Origin: Butyriboletus loyo
Taxonomy: Eukaryota; Basidiomycota; Agaricomycetes; Boletales; Boletaceae
Direction of reading: 5' to 3'
Assembly: GCA_038093515.1 (NCBI GenBank)
Contig: JBBPSI010000166.1
Span: 1-54,848 of the forward strand
Length of the DNA stretch: 54,848 bases
In this document: positions 45,164-54,848 of the stretch, piece after piece
Position numbering within the stretch: position 1 is the first letter of the stretch
How the letters are laid out: every line of letters begins with the position of its first letter
The notes under the pieces: model-generated
Databases searched by the model: none
Seen by the model: only the letters and a program-made list of their open reading frames with translations
Told to the model about the DNA's origin: nothing
Program-made: the position numbers and the translations under genes

Positions 45164-46429
45164 TCAGTCAAAGTGTATTCCCCCGTCGATGGATATCTAT
45201 CAAAATGGTATTGGGTTTCAGATGATATTCTGCTTATCAGCGAAATTTCAGTTACCGTCTGACCTGTACGGAATGAGCCCTATGCAAGATTTTCATGTAC
45301 AAGAAGATACACACCAGTGATGTAGTGTGCCTCTGGTGATACCAGGTAGGACACGAGGCTCGCGATATCTTTGGGAGTACCTAGGTAACCAACTGCTGTC
45401 ATTTTCTTCAACAAAGCTGGTCAGTGTGATCGAACAAATACGAGCATGTGCTAGGATAATACCGGATCGACAACGCCCCTTTCGTCACCCATGATTTTCA
45501 CCATGTCCTCTTGCAGTGTCTCAACTGTACAGGCACTCGTTAATAAGGGAAGGGATGCACCTTGGTGAAGGACTGACGCATAGCAGTCTCAATGAGTCCC
45601 GGAGCATATGCATTCACAGTTATTCCATACTTCCCAAGATCGATGGCTAAACACCGTCAGATTGCTATTTCAGAGATGTTCGAGTTATCGAACCTGCGGT
45701 TTGGGTTAATCCCCTAATCGCAAACTTCGACGCGCAGTATGCACTCAGGAATGGACATCCTATAGGGATACCGATATCACGTTAGCCAGGTTTGAATAAA
45801 TTCGAAATAGTCTGAATTTGACTATTGGGCGTCGCATTGACCTTTCTTGCCTACGAGAGAGCTAGCGCCAATGATACGACCTTTGGTTCCTTGGTCGACC
45901 ATCTTCTGTGCGGCATATTTATAACACAGAAACGTTCCACGAACATTGACCGCTAGGACGGCATCCAAGTCATCCACAGTTGCTATGGAAGTGAGAAGGT
46001 GTTGTCAGGAATTGGCTGCTCAATCCCGCCCTCTGCAGAATGACAAACTTACTTTGGGTGATCGGACCGGTCCTCAAGATGCCTGCATTCGCGATCATCT
46101 AATCGATAATCGATATTGTTAACCTCGAAGTGAAAGAGTGGGCCTACTACATCAAGACGGCCAAATGATTCAACCACGCCATCGACCATGTTCTTTACTT
46201 CCTCCTCAATACTCACGTCTGCCACTAGCACGCAGACTCGCCGTCCCGGATATTCCGTGTCAATCTCCTCCCTGGTTTCATCGAGTCTATGTTTGTTTAC
46301 GGCGAGATCGTTTAACGCAACATCGTAGCCATCGCTCGCGAGTCGGAGGGCGATGGTCCGACCTATGCCATTCCCCGAGCCTGTCACTAACGCGACACCT
46401 TTCGAAGGGGAATTTTTTTCGAAAGGCAT
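45164..46429 (-). CDS. Short-chain dehydrogenase/reductase (SDR2b), intact
   Basis: Classical NAD(P)-dependent SDR, relative of SDR1, with nine short exons in the same positions. Exon 1 (46429-46148) gives MPFEKNSPSKGVALVTGSGNGIGR...GRLDV. Later exons give MIANAGILRTGPITQ, LAVNVRGTFLCYKYAAQKM, IIGASSLVGKK (catalytic Ser), FLSAYCASKFAIRGLTQTA (catalytic Tyr/Lys as YCASK), NAYAPGLIETAM, GTPKDIASLVSYLVSPEAHYITG, the 8-nt micro-exon (45256-45263), and ISIDGGIHFD ending at 45164. No stop or frameshift was found, unlike its twin SDR2a. Substrate unknown; diacetyl/acetoin reductase-like enzymes are the nearest family I can name. It lies downstream of helicase relic D. Confidence 0.88.
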
Positions 46430-47340
46430 ATGGTCCTGAGAGGGATGAATAGACGGCCACCTCCAAGTATTCCACAGCTCTTTATGTGTACCAGGACGCA
46501 GGAAGACATTCCTATGCGCTCAGAATGTGGTAACAAACCTACCGGAATGGTTTGTGCGTCTTCCGAGTGGCTCGGATCGAGCGGTCGTCTCCAACGGGGT
46601 ATAGAGTATGTAACAGCTTCAAACGGTGCGGATAGACTTACCATAATTCGAATCCTACCAATCGAGGTCGTCAAAGAAGCCTGTTTTGGTTTTCATTCCC
46701 GTACCTTGCGCTGAAGGAGTGCCATTTACTGATCTTACGGTATGGGCAGCTTAGAAGCAACTGCCATAGGCGATTCAGGACCAGGGACTCTTTGCAGCGT
46801 CGCGACTGATGTGTGCTTTCGAAAGTCCGTCTCCGCTTACCACAGCGACTCACAAGGCCTCCGCCAAACTGTGATTTCACGCTCACCACCACACAAGTAC
46901 CCTGTCCAGCATACCGCCACAATACCCCCACCGGGTTCAGTTTGTCACCAGAGCTACGGCTATTATCCAGAGAGTCAAGTTGAGAATTCGCTGGACATCC
47001 AGAACAAATTCAAAGGTCGGCCGCTCGTATCTTGGATCTGAATCCCCTGCCGCCCAATTTAAATGTCCGTCCCAAAGGACCAAAAGTTCCTTCTGTGCGT
47101 CGTTACTGAATTCAGACTCATGTCGTCACCCCCAAATCCAAGACCATCGTCGAGCTTGCTGTGTATAAGCCCTTTGAGCCCGAGTCTGCGAGTAGAAAAA
47201 TGTCTTCCCGCAGCCTCATGATGGCGCAACCTGAACGTTCCCTAGGACGCTCCTCCCCGGCACTCGATTACTACTATAGACACTCTCGCGCTAAATCCGA
47301 CCTGGTCGCTGGCGCATTTGATCCATCCCTTGAGACATGT
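46430..47340. other. Upstream region of SDR2b
   Basis: Shared with copy 1 (26171-27248) apart from the indels noted for the duplication. No gene is seen. It probably contains the SDR2b promoter, but no element can be singled out. Confidence 0.5.
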
Positions 47341-48820
47341 TGATTGTAATTGTGATCACTGAATAGTGCAGCGTGAATATCTGGAGCCCAAGCCGTTCTC
47401 TCCTTTTCTGCGTCGTACTCTTTAGCACAAGCAACTGCTGAAGTACCAGCATATCCCTATTGTCTCTTCTTTTCTGTGTCGTATTCTTTGTCACGAGCAA
47501 CCGCCGCAGCACGAGCATCTTCCCGTCGTCGTCGTTCGGCAGCAATACGCTGTTGTTCCTGTCGTGAGTCGGCTTTCTGCTTCTCGCCGCTCTAAGGGTC
47601 TTCTCGTGGCGCCGCCTGCATCCTTCATCTCGTTTCATCTCTTCATCTTTCCTTCATCAGTAAAACAGTTGCTGGTTTCCAATGCTAACCGAGTGTAGCC
47701 GAGTGCTACAGACTGCCACAGACAGCTAACCGGTGGTTCCGACCAATAACCGTTTCACTGATGTTCTCCACTCTTCCTACGTACATACCTCGTTTGCTTC
47801 CTGTATCTTGGGATCTGCTTCCTCTTTCCTCCTCCGCTCTTACCGCAAGTACGCCTCACGTCCTTCCTGTTTCTTCCTCTTGACTTCTCCGCCCTTCCCG
47901 CAGACGTGTCTTATGTTCGCTTCGGATCCAGTTTCGTTCATCGGGGCCCCCCTCTGCTCTCCACTTAGCCCCCAGTTCAGCCCTCGGCGGCGCTCAGCCT
48001 CAGCATTTTCTGCGCCTCACGCTCCTGCAGAGCGATCTCCTCAAGACGTTCAACCTCCTTGACGTAGGCCAAGCAACGAGCAGGCTGGTGACGGCGGCAC
48101 TCCTAAGTGGGTGTGTGATGACCCGCTGGATACTTGACGTTCATATTATATTTGCGTTGCGACGCGTCATGTGGGTCATATAGCGCCGATGACAGACGAG
48201 GGTGGCACGTCATCGGGCATGTGTGGCCACAGCGTGGTCAGCGTAGATCCACCTTACACAGGCAACTGTCACCGGTCACGCGAGGGTTCGGACTATCGGT
48301 GAGGATGTGGGTAACTCACCATGGCTCCGTGCATCCACCGTCCGGACAGTGATGATCGAAATCACTTGTAGAACGGTACGTTCGCATTGGACGAAAGAAC
48401 TGGTGTCCCGGTCTTGTAAATTCAGGAGTCGAGAGAGCACTCTAGCGAAGACCAGCTGAGCGTCTTTGCCCAATGCGCCCTGCTGCGAGGACACCCCAAA
48501 AGATTGGTGGTTCCACCACATGGTTGTCCAGGACGTCGTCACCTACATCGGAAGCTCTAAGGAGATACTGGAACCCAACCCGTTTATGAAATCGACGGAC
48601 AAGTCGAACTGCATTACGGACTGGACTGAAGACAGACCATGAGCGCTCTCGGTGATTGCATCCAAGCATACCACTGGGTCGTCCTGAGTGCAAAAGTCCT
48701 TCTAGGAAAAGAGTGGCGCCACGAAGATCAAGTTTGACTGACCCAGACGGAACATCTAGGAATCGGGGTTTTTTTTTTCAACCTGGAAACACGGCTAGGA
48801 GTCGAAAGAATAGGATCCAT
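47341..48820 (-). pseudogene. Helicase relic D (core deleted)
   Basis: The start (ATG at 48820) and the first about 150 residues match helicases A and C, with a frameshift at a run of T around 48770-48780. Near 48390 the sequence jumps from LSRLLNLQDRDTSS (exon 1) directly to CERTVL (late exon 4), deleting about 2.9 kb and the whole helicase core. Zinc-finger (48130-48340) and coiled-coil (47950-48060) parts follow out of frame. The helicase 3' signature is at 47341-47382. It cannot encode a working helicase. Confidence 0.9.
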
Positions 48821-49356
48821 ATAAGGCTTGGTCGAACGAATAGAGGTTCAAAACAGGCGAGGACACGAACAGCAGGTTTAAATGCGGATGGGATCACACG
48901 AGGAGACGACCGGGGCGCTAAATTAAAGAAAAGGAGTGCTCCATAGAAGTTCGAGCTGTGGATTGAAACGTGCCAATTGGTGGGTGCCCGAGAGCGTTTT
49001 GTCGTATAGCGTTTTTTACAAGACCGAGTCGCTGACCACCGAAGGCAGAACTGATCGACAACTATCGTGTCTGTCGCAAGTTCCACAGTAGCGCCGTTAC
49101 ATGATGAGCTGGCAAGTCTGGTGATCTGACGAGCAGGCAGATTAGTACCGCCACACCTCATAGCTTCCGCCCGAGGTGTGGGGGCCAGGATACCAGGACG
49201 CATTCGCAATAACTTGAATAGTCTAAACTTTCGCAGGTTTGACCAACCACGCGATCCATGTTGGTATCTCCTGCATCATAAGTGATGTATAGGTAATACA
49301 TGCCATCTTAAACAACGCGATACAAGGCAAGTCCAAGCCTTTCCTCGCCGCGAGCG
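48821..49356. other. Spacer between relic D and the NRPS-like gene
   Basis: Homology to the helicase upstream flank lasts only about 20 nt. No other feature is recognised. Confidence 0.5.
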
Positions 49357-52300
49357 TCAAAGAAAGCCTTTTGCAGACCAGTATCGTACCCACGACCGAG
49401 CCTGCTTCTCCCCTACACCCTGCATCCGTGCCATCGTCCGACTAACACGTTGCGCCTTTGCCGTGTCGAATTGAACCATCCCTCCTGCCTCCCCGGGGAT
49501 ACCATCAACACTGACAGGTACGCTGCCAGTTGTTTTCCAACTGGGCTGATCAGAGTCCCCCTGTGCCATGACGCGGAAATATTCCAAAAGTTTGATGGCC
49601 GGCTGGATAAGTAGATCGAAGGTGGTCAGGCATGGTCGTCAGCGAGACGAAAAATCGAGGGCGCAACGTACCACCTTGGCAATGTCCTCAGAGCACGCGC
49701 CTTCTGCCTGCTTCTCAAGGAGATCGAACCATTCTTCAAAAGGAATCATTGGAATATCGTCCACCTTCAGGTCCTTTTGCTCGATGATTGCTGCGCGCAC
49801 GGAGGTCAGGATATCCGTCCAAGGAACGCCGCGGGGATTAACAATGTTGAGCGCCGCCGGGGGCGCTATCTTTGCAAATGCGACCTCGAGAACGGACGAA
49901 GCTACTTCTTCAGCTCGCATCCACGAGACCAGCTAGAAAGCATGACATGGGTACACGGCGACGGGAGCGTACTGCATGTCGTACTTACACCGCGGGCGTC
50001 CGGCAGGGCTCCTAGCACAATACTGGACTTTACAAGGATGGGAAACCAATCGCTCGTAGCCCACGAGCCGTTTGGTCCTCCGGCTATCTGACCGATCCGT
50101 AGAGACGTCGCATGAAGGCCACTCTTGACGATGATCTATTCATTACATCAGGAAAGCTTCCCAAGAAGATGCTGACCGAACACTCACCCGTTCCGAGACA
50201 TATTTACTCTCACCGTACCCAGCACCAATGGCAAAAGAAGGATCGAGTAAAACTTCTTCTGGATACAAACCTCGTGAACGATCCCAAGAGTGCGCTGAAC
50301 CAATAGAGGACGTAAACACGAAGCGAATGCTCTCCCGATGGGCCGAGGCGAGTGCCAAGTCTACCAAATTCCGGGTCGCGCGGACGTGAGGTTCGAACGA
50401 CGAGAGAGACAAATTGAAGTCGAGCCGCCAGGCATTGTGGACGATGACCGTCACCGAGTTCCGGAGCTAAGATGACTTGTAAGCGACATCGTGGACACAT
50501 CCATAGATTACAATACCAATACCTCGTCATAAGTTGACAATGTCAGACCACAGTCGTCCTGAGAAACATCTGCCTCTATGTAGACGAGTTTCTCGGAGTT
50601 CAGGAGATGGACGGGGAGAGCCTTGTCGACAAATGCGGATCTTTGGCGCTCTGCTACAGATGTGGACGCGCAAGGCCGATTGAGCGCATACACCCTCTCG
50701 ACTACGGGGTTCTCCAGCAATTGAGCCAGCAAGAACGACCCCAGGCCACCTGTGGTGCCAGTCAGAAGAACAACAGCCCCAGCAGACCGCGTCGCGTCAT
50801 CAATTACACCATTTGTAACAACTACATCTGGATTCCCAAGGAGGTCCGTGGAATACTTGTGTATCATGGCGTCCATCGCGGCTTTACGTTGTTGTATGTG
50901 ATCTAGGGTCTGGTGAATGTCATCCTGATCGACGAGAGCGGATACCCGAGCAGAGAGGAGGTTTATGGTCGGGTTCTCGAACACGATGTTTGGTGGGATA
51001 CGTGTTGCTGCATTGCGAACCCTCGGCTCTGGAGAGGCTCCTAGGGCACCGACAAGTTGATTCCGGAGGTAGGTGACGCTCAGGCTGTAACGGTAGGATT
51101 TGTGATGAGTAAAGATGACGGGGTGGTCATGTAACAACTCGCCTATCAAAACCTTGAGCAAACAAATCCGCGCCAGCGTCGATGTTCCGTCCGGGACTGA
51201 CAGCGCACGCATGCTCCATCAGCCATCGACTCAACGGCAGACCATTCCATGCTAAAGGTGTAGGTATGTGGACCAGTGACCGGGGAGCGTCCTCGACCGT
51301 CTGATAACTAAGCGAAGATGAAGCTCTTGGTCCAAAAAAGAATAATTCACATGCCCAAACGACACTCACAGAACATCGATTTCGGATTCATAGTCTTTGA
51401 TAACGACCCCTCTTTGTATACTTCCCTTCGCTGTCCTCTTCATGGGTTTGTCGCCGTGTGTGATCAAGATCATCTCCTTGAAGATGCGGCTAAATGCAGG
51501 GGCGGTCTCGTTTGCCTCCTCGACCCACGGCCTTGGAGGCAACCTAAGCCTAAACACGTTAAAAACGCAGGACGTCAACTCACCAGACCTTGTCTCTGAA
51601 CTCTTGCACGGCTTGGTCATTCCGTGTGTCTAAACGACACTCCGGTCGGGGTTCCACGAGAATACCGACCTGACTGCGCTGGCGTCCGAACATGACAGCC
51701 CCCTGAATCATGGGACTGGAGGTAATGATGCTCTCCATCGGTGCAGGGACGGTCTTCTCCCCAGAAGCCAGAACGATCACATCATCCTTCCTCCCCACAC
51801 TACCGCCAAAATGGAACGTAAGCAGAATAAAGCACAGGTCAGACAACGAACTCACATCTTCCACATATCTTTTGTAGGGTGCCTCACGAACAAGTCTGCG
51901 GTCGCATAACCTCTTACATCTGCGAGATTCTCTACGGCTACTGGATATCCATCTGTGCCCTGGTTGGACATAAGTCACGAGGACGGAGAAACCGAACAAG
52001 GCACATACTAGTACATGACACTCATACATGTCATCTGAATCGGCTTCGGGGATCCATCTCACATCTATGCCGTCAGCGATGCGAAGCCAGAACCAATTGC
52101 CATCGACAATATCTTCTCTTGATGGAATTGAGGTGATGATACCACACTCGGTTGCGCCGAAACCGGTAACGATAGGCACCCCGTTTTCTGAAAGTCTGTT
52201 TCCAACTTTCGGTGATAACGGACCACCACCGAATACCTGTAGACGGTGAACGTCGCACTGGGGGGCCGAAAAGTGGGAAGCATACCACAAGATCAAACGT

Positions 52301-53336
52301 TTTCAACAGGTTTACCGCGTCCGGAGAAGTAGCCCATTGTTCCAAGAACGCAGGGATGCACATCAAGATGGTGCATTTCGTCATGCACGCATGCTCAATA
52401 ATGTTATTCGTCGTGGGCACAATCGGGTAGTCGTTCATATCCGTGATTGTTCGCGGAGGAAACAGAGCAGCAGGTACCACACAGGCAAATGGGACGTAAA
52501 GTTGCATCGTCAGACCGTAAATATGGAAAGCAGGAAGAGACATGACACCCATCCGGGCTGGACGGGGCATGTCGCGATAACCGAGAGTGGGCCCTAGGGT
52601 ACAATATAATCAGGTTTTAGATGAAGAACGGGGATACGCTCCCAGGCTTACTGTGTGACATCCACTTGATTTGAGTTCTGTGACTAAACGAGATGGGTTT
52701 AGGGAACCCAGTGCTACCTGAGGAGTGAAGATAGATTGCTGGACAATCCAGTTCCGGAGGCAATGCGGGAGAGGGATAAGGGACGAAAGGGTCGGATGCA
52801 CATTCACGACCCAGCTTTGGAAATGCATAACCGGGTGCTGGGATCTCGTCAATAGTCAACTCTAGGCTCGACGCCTCCCGTCGAATGGCATCCATCAGCG
52901 TTTGATGCGTACTGTGCACCGTGACTATACGTGAACAACACGTCTTTCGTATCATGCTCATAATAGCAGCGGGAGAGTTCCTCGGAGAGACTAAGAAAGG
53001 CTGAATGACAATCAGGTAGGTCCTGCGTTCGATCAGACAGTCACTTACCACTAGCCCTGCGACGAGCATTCCGGCTACCAGTGCGTGGTAGAGAAGCGTG
53101 TCAATGGTTGCGATGAGCATGACAACCTGCCCTTCTTTTCCATGTCGTGCAGGACGCAAAGCGTGAGCAACCCGATGCGCAGCGCGACCGAACTCGAGGA
53201 ACGTGATATCAGTTATTCCGTCGGAAGGCGTATCATTGGCGTAGACGTATATAGGACGCGAGGCATTGTTTGCAATGTGGAAGTTCACCAAGTCAGCGAA
53301 CAGCAAGGATCCATCTAGCGGAGCGAACACGGGCAT
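49357..53336 (-). CDS. NRPS-like adenylate-forming reductase (A-T-R)
   Basis: Activates a carboxylic acid as its adenylate, loads it on a phosphopantetheine arm and reduces it to an aldehyde (or alcohol). Many short exons. The A domain (about 53336-51400) starts MPVFAPLDGSL and has the ATP loop YLHSSGSTGFPKP (about 52735), MSLPAFHIYGL, VFGGGPLSPKV, VTGFGATECG, VGRKDDVIVLASGEK and GDKPMKRTAKGSI. The T domain (about 51250-51000) has FAQGFDSLSVTYLRNQL; its serine codon is split by a GC-AG intron (51085-51142). The R domain has VVLLTGTTGGLGS, FTSSIGSAHS and YGESK (catalytic Tyr/Lys). The C-terminus FDTAKAQRVSRTM...WVRYWSAKGFL is typical of basidiomycete members. No condensation or thioesterase domain. 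Resembles aminoadipate reductase-like enzymes, but without a saccharopine-pathway context a secondary-metabolite or aryl-acid substrate is more likely. No disabling mutation noticed. Confidence 0.9.
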
Positions 53337-54149
53337 GCGATAGAGTTACTGAGTCTAGTAGACGCGTAAACTCGGAGGTGAATGTGATTTGGGTGGTTCA
53401 AAGTTTGTATACACATTCCACAGCATGTCTGTGTCCAGCTTTTATCAGAGCCCTTGCAGGTCACAGGATTGATCCGTGGAGTTCTGTTTGAGACCAGCGC
53501 TGGCATCTAAGCGTTGACGTTGTTAGTATGATGGAGCACAGCGCCATCATGGGCATCATATCTAACGGAACTTGAACCACCTCCGAGTCGACCGTCGTCC
53601 ACTTACGGAATTCTAGGTCAGCTGGGGTTTCAGCATTCGTGGCAGCGGATTCGCCCCTCAAAGCTGTCCGTCCTATAACAGCTTCTGGGTGGTCAGAACT
53701 AGCTACTAGTACTAGTACTACTAGTAAGTAGCCAAGAAGTTACCCGCAACGTCCGCTCAAGTTGGACTCTCATCACCCCGTGTTAGGGACGAGCCGACGG
53801 CAAAGTACGCTACCTGCTAGGTCAATGGTCAGACGTTGTGGTCAAGGCACACATCGGATTTGTCTGTCTACCGATGTTCGTCCAAATCAAGCACAACTCG
53901 ACCACGGCACGATCGAGTGATACGCGGGTCCGTATTTCCGAGCCTCCAGGCCGGTCAATAACTCGGTGGAGAATCCCGTCACGGAAGAGAGACAGACCCG
54001 ATCGATCGATCGATACTTCAAGAATCTAAACGGCGCCAGAATTCGAGAAGTACCCAGCGAGTGTCTTCTTCATGTACACGATTCAATTCTTGACGCAGAA
54101 GGCGGCGGCTGTGTGGTTTTGCGTTCCAATAAATGGTTCTGTCAATGAG
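53337..54149. other. Spacer between the NRPS-like gene and GH7 relic
   Basis: Holds a short ACTAGT-rich microrepeat at about 53700-53730 and a GATC tetranucleotide run near 54000-54013. No gene recognised. Confidence 0.55.
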
Positions 54150-54848
54150 TGGCGTTCGGTGAGCCAGGTGAAACTCCGCTCCACCCCACTCCATCGTCCA
54201 TTTCAATCCGATCGCCTTGCTGGTGCAGAAACTAGGCAGTACTGATTCGAATACGTTCGAGCCACCCCATCCCAGACCTCCACTAATTCGATCGTGAACA
54301 CCACCATCATCAGACGACCCAAGAAATTGGCTCACCATCACCCATAGTGTGGCTGCGTCGCACCCGCAGCACTCGTGGAAGTGGTAGCACTAGCGACGGT
54401 GCTTCAACCGCCCGCACCTATATACGTCGACCCGATAGGTCCAAACCGAATGTTTGAAAACGCTGCGACTCTGCCTGTGACGATTACGTGGGACGCATCC
54501 CTCTTTCCATACACGTATTAGTCGTCGCTAGATAACCCAAGTTCAACCACAACATCTGTCTCACATAATCGTCCCATACCCTCATCACGAGCACGACCAT
54601 GTCGCGAACAGCCCGCCATGGCGTCGAACGACTTCAAGTTGTTGGAGATGGTCTTTAGGCGGTGGAGTAGATGCCAGTGATCAAGTTGTGCACGAATTGG
54701 GGATGATGACACCACTTTGGACGCAGAGCCGACGAGTCTCAGTGAGCGTGCCCGTGGAGGTTTTCAAGAACTAGTTACGACAGTGAAGGGTTGGTTGGTG
54801 TCGACGACCTTACTGGGGCAGTAGAACATGATGTCGCCCATGCGGTAT
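54150..54848 (-). pseudogene. GH7 cellobiohydrolase-CBM1 relic, partial at the window edge
   Basis: Minus-strand frames in order match a GH7 cellulase: RMGDIMFYCPSKVVDT, QPFTVVTS, TSTGTLTETRRLCVQSG, FDAMAG (or RHGGL in another frame), MVVLVMRVWDDYVRQMLWLN, then AFSNIRFGPIGSTYIGAGG. A Ser/Thr-rich linker, TQPHYG, and a CBM1-like ISGGLGWGGSNV follow. The pieces lie in different frames with stops between, and CBM1 cysteines are missing (QCGG reads RISGG). It is therefore a pseudogene, whose 5' part lies beyond 54848. The intact ancestor would be a secreted cellobiohydrolase. Confidence 0.85.

Larger units (their letters stand above)
45150..47382. repeat. Segmental duplication, copy 2 (SDR2b side)
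   Basis: Direct-orientation partner of 24902-27345. It includes about 135 bp at 46540-46673 absent from copy 1. Homology carries on into helicase relic D, so the original unit was SDR2 plus a whole helicase gene. Confidence 0.9.

Overview
The window reads as genomic DNA of a filamentous basidiomycete, most likely a wood- or litter-decaying agaricomycete. Genes are broken by many short GT-AG introns (about 47-86 nt). The content is typical of that group: a Helitron, ZNFX1-like helicases (one fused to CbxX/CfxQ AAA+ modules), an F-box protein, a ferric reductase, an NRPS-like adenylate-forming reductase, and a decayed GH7 cellobiohydrolase with a C-terminal CBM1. All exon models come from reading splice sites and family motifs by eye; no searches were run.

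Layout. 1-722: degenerate tandem repeats, then a promoter-like module. 723-7571: an apparently autonomous Helitron on the minus strand with a recognisable 3' terminus (hairpin plus CTAG). 7612-7883: a second copy of the promoter-like module, leading into helicase A (7951-12297, +). 12298-13861: repeat-rich spacer. 13862-21498 (+): helicase B, the full-length helicase plus triple-AAA+ fusion. 21545-23850: two broken and one intact short-chain dehydrogenase (SDR1, +). 24155-24900: helicase relic E and MITE debris. 24918-26170 (-): frameshifted SDR2a. 27357-32108 (-): helicase C, almost a copy of A in the opposite orientation. 32792-34889 (+): aldehyde dehydrogenase. 36666-38565 (+): F-box protein. 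38992-41403 (-): ferric reductase. 42670-43150: copia relic. 44628-45101: MITE(s) with TA target duplications. 45164-46429 (-): intact SDR2b. 47341-48820 (-): helicase relic D. 49357-53336 (-): NRPS-like A-T-R reductase. 54150-54848 (-): GH7-CBM1 relic running off the edge.

The dominant theme is local amplification of a two-gene unit, a ZNFX1-like helicase followed in the same orientation by an SDR gene. The window holds three full-length helicases (A, B, C), two helicase relics (D, E), two intact SDRs (SDR1, SDR2b), one frameshifted SDR (SDR2a) and two SDR relics. A and C form arms of a roughly 4.3 kb inverted repeat around about 15 kb. SDR2a plus C, and SDR2b plus D, form a direct segmental duplication about 20 kb apart. 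A and C lack the AAA+ half of B and instead carry Glu/Arg/Gln-rich coiled-coil tails built from recently expanded in-frame repeats (189 bp in A, 150 bp in C). Relatives of these helicases in fission yeast (Hrr1) and animals (ZNFX1) act in small-RNA pathways. A role here in silencing mobile DNA is an inference only, though the neighbourhood is rich in transposon remains.
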